Shown: positions 59,126-64,000 of the stretch, piece after piece | Position numbering within the stretch: position 1 is the first letter of the stretch | Layout: each line of letters opens with the position of its first letter | DNA from: Earliella scabrosa | Taxonomy: Eukaryota; Basidiomycota; Agaricomycetes; Polyporales; Polyporaceae | Assembly: GCA_022605405.1 (NCBI GenBank) | Contig: JABYQQ010000010.1 | Coordinates: 1,178,001 to 1,242,000 of the forward strand | Reading direction: 5' to 3' | Length of the DNA stretch: 64,000 nucleotides | Translations under genes and position numbers: made by a program | Notes under the pieces: model-generated | Database searches by the model: none | Seen by the model: the letters and a program-made list of their open reading frames with translations, nothing else | Told to the model about the DNA's origin: nothing

Positions 59126-61410
59126 CTGGAGAGAGGGAGGGAGTACCGCAGTTCAAACTAAAGTGCAAGAGGCCTTCACGTTCGTCAGTAGAGCTGGCGC
59201 GTGGATCAACAAACGAACGTACTGGGAAGAACGATGGCTGGGGTGCCCTTGGCTAGACGTCCTTGACTGAATCTTTGTGTTAAAACAGGACGGCTGCGGG
59301 ACGAGTCACTTTCCGTTGGACTTCGCGGGGACTCGTTCCAATCGAACCACTCACTTGAGCCAACTATGATGACCAGAAGCGGGTTGGTCTGCTCTCTATG
59401 CTCGGAGCGAGGGCTGCGGATGTTGACAGTAGTAACTGCGTCGGAGTTCGTGAGACACTTCTGAACTATGTCCACTTCTGGTGTGACGTGGTCGACGGCA
59501 CGATGCTCGCAGATACCTTTAGAGGTAATCCATGTGATATGCAGTGTGCGTGCGAGGCTTCCACCCGTTCGGGAGACCAAGGGTCCATGAGGGTAGCCTG
59601 TACGGGTCGTCTCCAATGTCGTGTTCACAGTGATATTCGCGAACAGCTGTGACGGGGTAGGCTTGGTCTTTCCTTAAAAGGCTAACGTGGCAAATGTCCG
59701 CGTTGATCTTCCGCAATCTCGCGCAACGAAGCTGTGGAGATCAATATCCGGTCCGAGGTCGACAACACATGAAAATCGCCGGAGTTTCATGATGACCTGT
59801 TGATTCACTGATGAGGGGCTTAGCTTATTATAGCGAACTGTCGCGAAGTAGCAGTGCGTACCAAGACGGAGTGGTGCTGTGTGAATAACGTCGCTCTACG
59901 CCCTCTACGGTGTTCTCAAAGAGCGTCGGCGTACGTTGTCGCTGCGAGTCAGACAGCTGACATTGATGGCGTGCGGGTGAGACGCTAGGGATGCAACCTC
60001 TCGCCTCGTTGGGCGCTTGAGTGATGAGTCAGCTATCAACTGATCACGTTCTTCTCACGCCACACAAAGAGGCCCAGCCCCTCGCGTGCATTGAACGGAC
60101 TTCTTGAAACACATTCACTTCGGACTCGTCTCTAACCTACAAGCTACAAGCTTCACGCTGCAGACTACGAGCTTCAAGGTATAAGCTTTGAGTTCGGAGC
60201 TTCAAGTCTCCCTAACCTGATCCGTGTGTCTTCTAGTTCAATAACTAACTCCTCGAAGCGTGCCAATCTTAGTGGACCTCAACGAATTTGCGCATCGACC
60301 TCGATATCAGTCTTTCAAACAAGGTCCTCCGTATGACAGGATGCAGTACCAACCCTTCTGCACAGAGTATCTTTGGCAGCGCGTTCTGCGGCGAGAACAA
60401 TCTCGTCACATCGGTCGGCCACGTCGCGTCTGCAGGTATGCGTCAACCAGGGACGTGGACGATGCTCAACCTTCTCTGTGCGTTCCTATCTGCCTCGTCT
60501 AGTGCCCGTACTCGGACTGACTGCCCAGCAAGATTGTAGACTGGATCATCATGTATACTCGCATCATACGAATGCAACTTACTTCGTCTGCCCTCTGACT
60601 ACTTCTACTTCATCAACATTGTCTGCAACAGGCCCGATGAACAAAGTGCAGCACCCGGGGTCCTGTCTCACCCACTGCGGCCCTTCCCTTTTTCGAAGAA
60701 CGGATTAATGGCCTTCATAGCGTTCGTCTACACCAATAACCGTATTGGTTGGACTATCTCAACCATTCCCAGCTGTCGATCGCCTTTCATCGTCGACGAT
60801 GCCGCTGCTCCACGCACTTCCAACACGTCACGCCTTATCTACTCAACATCTTGGCGTGTACCACATGAACGCTTCCTTGGCGACTGTCGGACCCGTGAGG
60901 ACGTAAGTGAACTTCGGTTCCGTGCATTGCTCTCCGGTTTGCGGCCCACTCCGTTAGTTTCTGACCGATGATCTTCCCTAGATCCTTGTACCTCCCGAGT
61001 CAGACTCTGCTGCTGGTCCGCATACTTGTCACAAGTTCCTGGCGCGTGAAAGGAGCCTTCTTGGTCAAACGGCACTCGGCCTCTTCGTTCCTCTGTCTTC
61101 CGAAGAACAGCGTACTCGCACGCATGCCCGTTGTCAGGTTTGCTTGTGAGTGGATGTACGCTCGATCCTTATCGATGCGGCGAAAATGAACTTCATTTTC
61201 AGTGCAGGTCTGAATACATAAGATGCGACAGATGGAGGCCAGCGATCTGCAGACCATATCTCTCCCTTGCCTCCCAGGCTCTCTGCACCTTGTTCTCATG
61301 CACTCAACGCGCAGTCATCGTCCATAGCCATTCGTCTGTTCCCTGCAGTCCTGCGTGAGTTAGATCCCCGGAACGTTCCAGTGATCAGCGCACCGATGCA
61401 GGTCAGGCGT
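59126..61410. other. Gene-poor stretch
   Basis: About 2.3 kb with no supported gene. A run rich in agctt words lies at 60138-60209 (acaagctacaagcttcac, cgagcttcaag, ataagcttt, ggagcttcaag). Confidence 0.4.
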
Positions 61411-62586
61411 CTACACTGACGATGCTCTGGAAACCCTCTTGCTGTTCGTGCTCGCCTGCACGGGAAGGCGGTGCTGAGCTCTTCCTCGCTGAGGCCGAAA
61501 TCGGTTGGGGAGGAAAAGTGTGGCCGTCGACACGAGCCACTCGTTCAGCAGGGGGTCCGATCGATCGCATCGTTCAGGACACTCGAAGGACGTGGACAGC
61601 CTCCAAAGGACCATGGGGCCAAATGGCGGCACCCCGCTAGCTGCAATGCTCGACGAAGAAGTGTGGAGAGGGTCGATGTACCCGACACATGAGCCACGAT
61701 CCCCGAAGTATCTTGCCTGCTGTGGACAGAGAAATCGCCGACGAAGACACTTGTCACCGATAACTTTCGTGTTCTCCTCCGCTCCTCGCGCGGCGCGGTC
61801 CCATGCGTTCGGATCCAGAGCGAACGTGAACCCGGCCTTGTCCAGGGCGCCAAACGTCACTTGGTCGAGCTCCGTGACGTTGTAGGACCTCAGGTCGGAC
61901 AACAATGCCCGATGATTGAAGGTTAGACTGGGGTAAGCGCAGCCGAAGGTGTGTTCAGTCACGAATGCCATGAGAGGGGTGGAAGGCATTCGACTGATGG
62001 CAGAGCAGGCACTGGCAAACGCCGTCTGGTAAATGACCGCGGCCCGACCGTTCCGGAGGTGAAGGACAGTCTGAGCCTTGATATCTCGTTCGGCCGCGTA
62101 TCGAGAAGAGAGCTCCGGGTTTGACACTGCGACGACGTTGGGACCTGTCTCTCCACCATGGATGAGCTGGTCCAGCAAGCGCTCGTACCAAAACCCGGTG
62201 GTGAAGATTTCCAGGGTGTCGTACGAGAAGGAGCATTCCCGGAGGATGAACTCCAAGGCCCCCATCCCTCCAACGACCGCGCGCGTTTCCGTCAGACATG
62301 GAAGCATGTTCTTCGAGTAGGGGAAGAAACGCAGGACGACTCGCAACAGTGTCCGGCGAAGAGAGCCGGTGGCCTGCGCGTAGTTCGTCTTGCAGGTTCT
62401 ACGCCATCGAACCAGGGATCGGAGGTCCATTTCATCCGCAATGAGTCCTTGTATCTCGGTGTGTAGTCTGGTCCGTCCGTCAGTCGTGCGTTCCACAGGC
62501 TAATCGGGACGTACGAGGTGATGTGCAACGTCTGCGCCAACACAGCGTTCCACGACGAAGTCGCCTGCCGAAGGTCTGTGTTCCAT
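61411..62586 (-). CDS. F-box-like / nucleotidyltransferase-like family protein, member 4
   Basis: Exon 2 (61411-62499) is certain; a likely first exon 62554-62586 (MEHRPSAGDFV) joins in phase, giving 373 residues. F-box-like segment: LHTEIQGLIADEMDLRSLVR followed by WRRTCKTNY. Core: TRAVVGGMGALEFILRECSF, then YDTLEIFTTGFWYERLLDQL. Middle: AFVTEHTFGCAYPSLTFNHR. C-terminal block: CPQQARYFGDRGSCVGYIDP and PPFGPMVLWRLSTSFECPER. The closest relative in the window seems to be member 2. Same strand as, and just downstream of, the Helitron-type helicase. Confidence 0.75.
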
Positions 62587-63011
62587 CACGTCGTGAGTCT
62601 CTATTGTATCATCATATGAAGATGTTAGTTCGCTTACTGTCTCTCCTAGATGCAGTCAATGCCATGGGCGTCGTCCACGAAACGCGACGTTGAGGCGTTC
62701 ACAGAGGCGACCGGCCAGTTCCAACAGTCCCCATATATCGGACCGACACCGTCACCACTCCTTTGGCTCTCGTCAACTCTCACGGGTGCCGAAACTCGCT
62801 CGGCTGCGATCTAGAAGATCGTTGACTGCTTAACGAGGAAAGAGTGGTGCGTGATGACAGAAAAGGGACGATGTGATAACGCTAATAAAAATTATTCGGA
62901 AACTCGATACCGTCCTCGGTGACAAGCCATAGACTCGTCATATGCGGAACTGAGCATGATCTTCTGGAACTGTGCGCTATGCATCCACTATTCTTCTTAC
63001 GCTCATAGAAC
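62587..63011. other. Intergenic flank of the Helitron-type helicase
   Basis: If the helicase belongs to a Helitron, its 3' end could lie here or further left. A small perfect palindrome, cgatctagaagatcg, sits near 62811-62825, but no convincing hairpin-CTRR end was identified. Confidence 0.3.
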
Positions 63012-63998
63012 TCAGGGCCCCTCGTACTCCGTTCTAGTACGCAAATTCAGCGCATTCAGTCTTCCGAACTCGTCCCGGAGTTCCCCCGTCAGCTGCCGGT
63101 GGATCTTGTTCTGGAAAAATGGTCGCAAAATCCCCAGTCCTCGCACATTCCGTACACGCGAAAGCATCACATACGCCCCCTGCAGACTCCGAGCGCTGGC
63201 CAGATCGACAATGGCAAATTCAAGAGACCGTCCCTGTGCTTTGTAGTCCGTGAAACAGTATGCAGGGAGTAGGGGAAGATGGATTCGTGTCACGTTGACG
63301 ATCTCTGGCGAACGGTCAGCCGTTCCAGAGCTTCGAGTCCACTCGAAGTAAGACCTCTCTGGAAAGATAGGGATCACATCGTCCTCGCCGTGACCACACA
63401 CTCGGCCTGCGCCAGGAATCTCGACGTAGACGACAGCAGGGTATCTTTTGCCGCCCTCCTCATCGAACCGTATGTCCCGTATTGTCCCCACTGCTCCATT
63501 GACGACATGATTCGTGAACGCTAGGTTCTCCTGCACCATAACTTTCATCCCGGGGAACATGTCAATGTATGGTGGGCAATCCGTGGTCTTTCTCGTTCGC
63601 AGCTTCAATAGTTCTCGGTAGTCACTTGGCCCCGGCGGAGCCCCGCTTATCACGTCTCTGGCGTAGTATCTCCCGACGCGGGCGCCGATCCTAGCAGCGT
63701 GATGTCTTAGCAGGCGGCCGTTCAGATCATCCCGCAAGTCCTTCGTGCCAACTATAACAGGTGCGTCTCGAAATCTCCGCAATTCCTGTGCACCTCTTCT
63801 TCGTCTTATCTGCTGGATTGTTCTCCCTTGTAACATGGCGAAGTCGTCCTGGGCTACTCGGTCTCGCCCCTTGGTGCGCGAACCGAGTCTGATTCTACCG
63901 AGGACCTCTGCGTACTCCGAATCGTCTTTTTGTCGTTGATTCTTAGTCAGCAGTACTACCTTATTGACCCGTCTCCATAGGTACACGCCCTTCAATTT
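63012..63998 (-). CDS. Helitron-type Pif1-like helicase, C-terminal part (5' end outside window)
   Basis: An open frame entering from the right edge and ending at the stop at 63012-63014, about 328 residues. Pif1 family landmarks: RQKDDSEYAEVLGRIRLGSR, VIVGTKDLRDDLNGRLLRHH, PGMKVMVQENLAFTNHVVNG (motif V), LPLLPAYCFTDYKAQGRSLE (motif VI) and AYVMLSRVRNVRGLGILRPF. The Walker A and B motifs, and any Rep domain, would lie beyond the window. This C-terminal form, with the spaced PP.IDMFPGMKV stretch, is that of basidiomycete Helitron helicases rather than the cellular PIF1. Whether the whole element is intact cannot be seen. Confidence 0.82.
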   Translation of the reverse strand, partial: KLKGVYLWRRVNKVVLLTKNQRQKDDSEYAEVLGRIRLGSRTKGRDRVAQDDFAMLQGRTIQQIRRRRGAQELRRFRDAPVIVGTKDLRDDLNGRLLRHHAARIGARVGRYYARDVISGAPPGPSDYRELLKLRTRKTTDCPPYIDMFPGMKVMVQENLAFTNHVVNGAVGTIRDIRFDEEGGKRYPAVVYVEIPGAGRVCGHGEDDVIPIFPERSYFEWTRSSGTADRSPEIVNVTRIHLPLLPAYCFTDYKAQGRSLEFAIVDLASARSLQGAYVMLSRVRNVRGLGILRPFFQNKIHRQLTGELRDEFGRLNALNLRTRTEYEGP

Positions 63999-64000
63999 AC

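Noticed and set aside
60138..60209. agctt-rich run as a regulatory array
   Set aside because: Spacing is irregular and the words are too short to call more than low-complexity sequence.
1..64000. CRISPR arrays, rRNA genes, bacterial operons
   Set aside because: None seen. The gene structure is eukaryotic throughout, and no rRNA-like stretch was recognised.

Overview
The window looks like nuclear DNA of a mushroom-forming basidiomycete (Agaricomycetes). Genes are cut by many short introns, mostly 50-70 bases with GT-AG ends. The recognisable proteins are fungal: KRE6/SKN1-type GH16, a fungal family 2 glycosyltransferase, a Zn2Cys6 domain, F-box proteins and a Helitron-type Pif1 helicase. I cannot fix the order or genus. 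All exon models come from reading splice sites and checking phase by hand; no alignment or RNA evidence was available.

Left part (1-23 kb), conserved housekeeping genes: the 3' part of an MCM10 homologue; BNA1 (3-hydroxyanthranilate 3,4-dioxygenase) divergent from a RAD17/RAD24 clamp loader; an F-box protein; a C2H2-like zinc-finger protein; a gene-poor gap (9.4-13.8 kb); then a 987-residue family 2 glycosyltransferase divergent from an 804-residue KRE6/SKN1-like beta-glucan synthesis protein. The last two share a 1.6 kb upstream region and both belong to cell-wall construction.

Middle part (23-46 kb), accessory DNA: long gene-poor stretches, AT-rich islands (about 30-32 and 36-40 kb), a small MYND-finger gene, an inverted repeat, two tandem cysteine-rich paralogues of unknown function, a broken 5'-truncated EF-1alpha copy with a fresh 248-bp internal tandem duplication, and a three-copy repeat array (44.3-45.8 kb).

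Right part (46-64 kb), a run of minus-strand genes. Three more members (four in the window) of a family with an F-box-like N-terminus, a nucleotidyltransferase-like G-G core and a conserved C-terminal RYFGD block surround a cluster of five genes. The most striking is a 12-exon gene for a 779-residue ribonucleotide reductase large-subunit homologue that keeps the barrel landmarks but has lost every catalytic cysteine, the catalytic glutamate and one of the two radical-transfer tyrosines. Beside it lie two unknown genes, a small membrane-anchor protein and a Zn2Cys6 protein. A Helitron-type Pif1 helicase runs off the right edge and may explain the captured or broken gene pieces.
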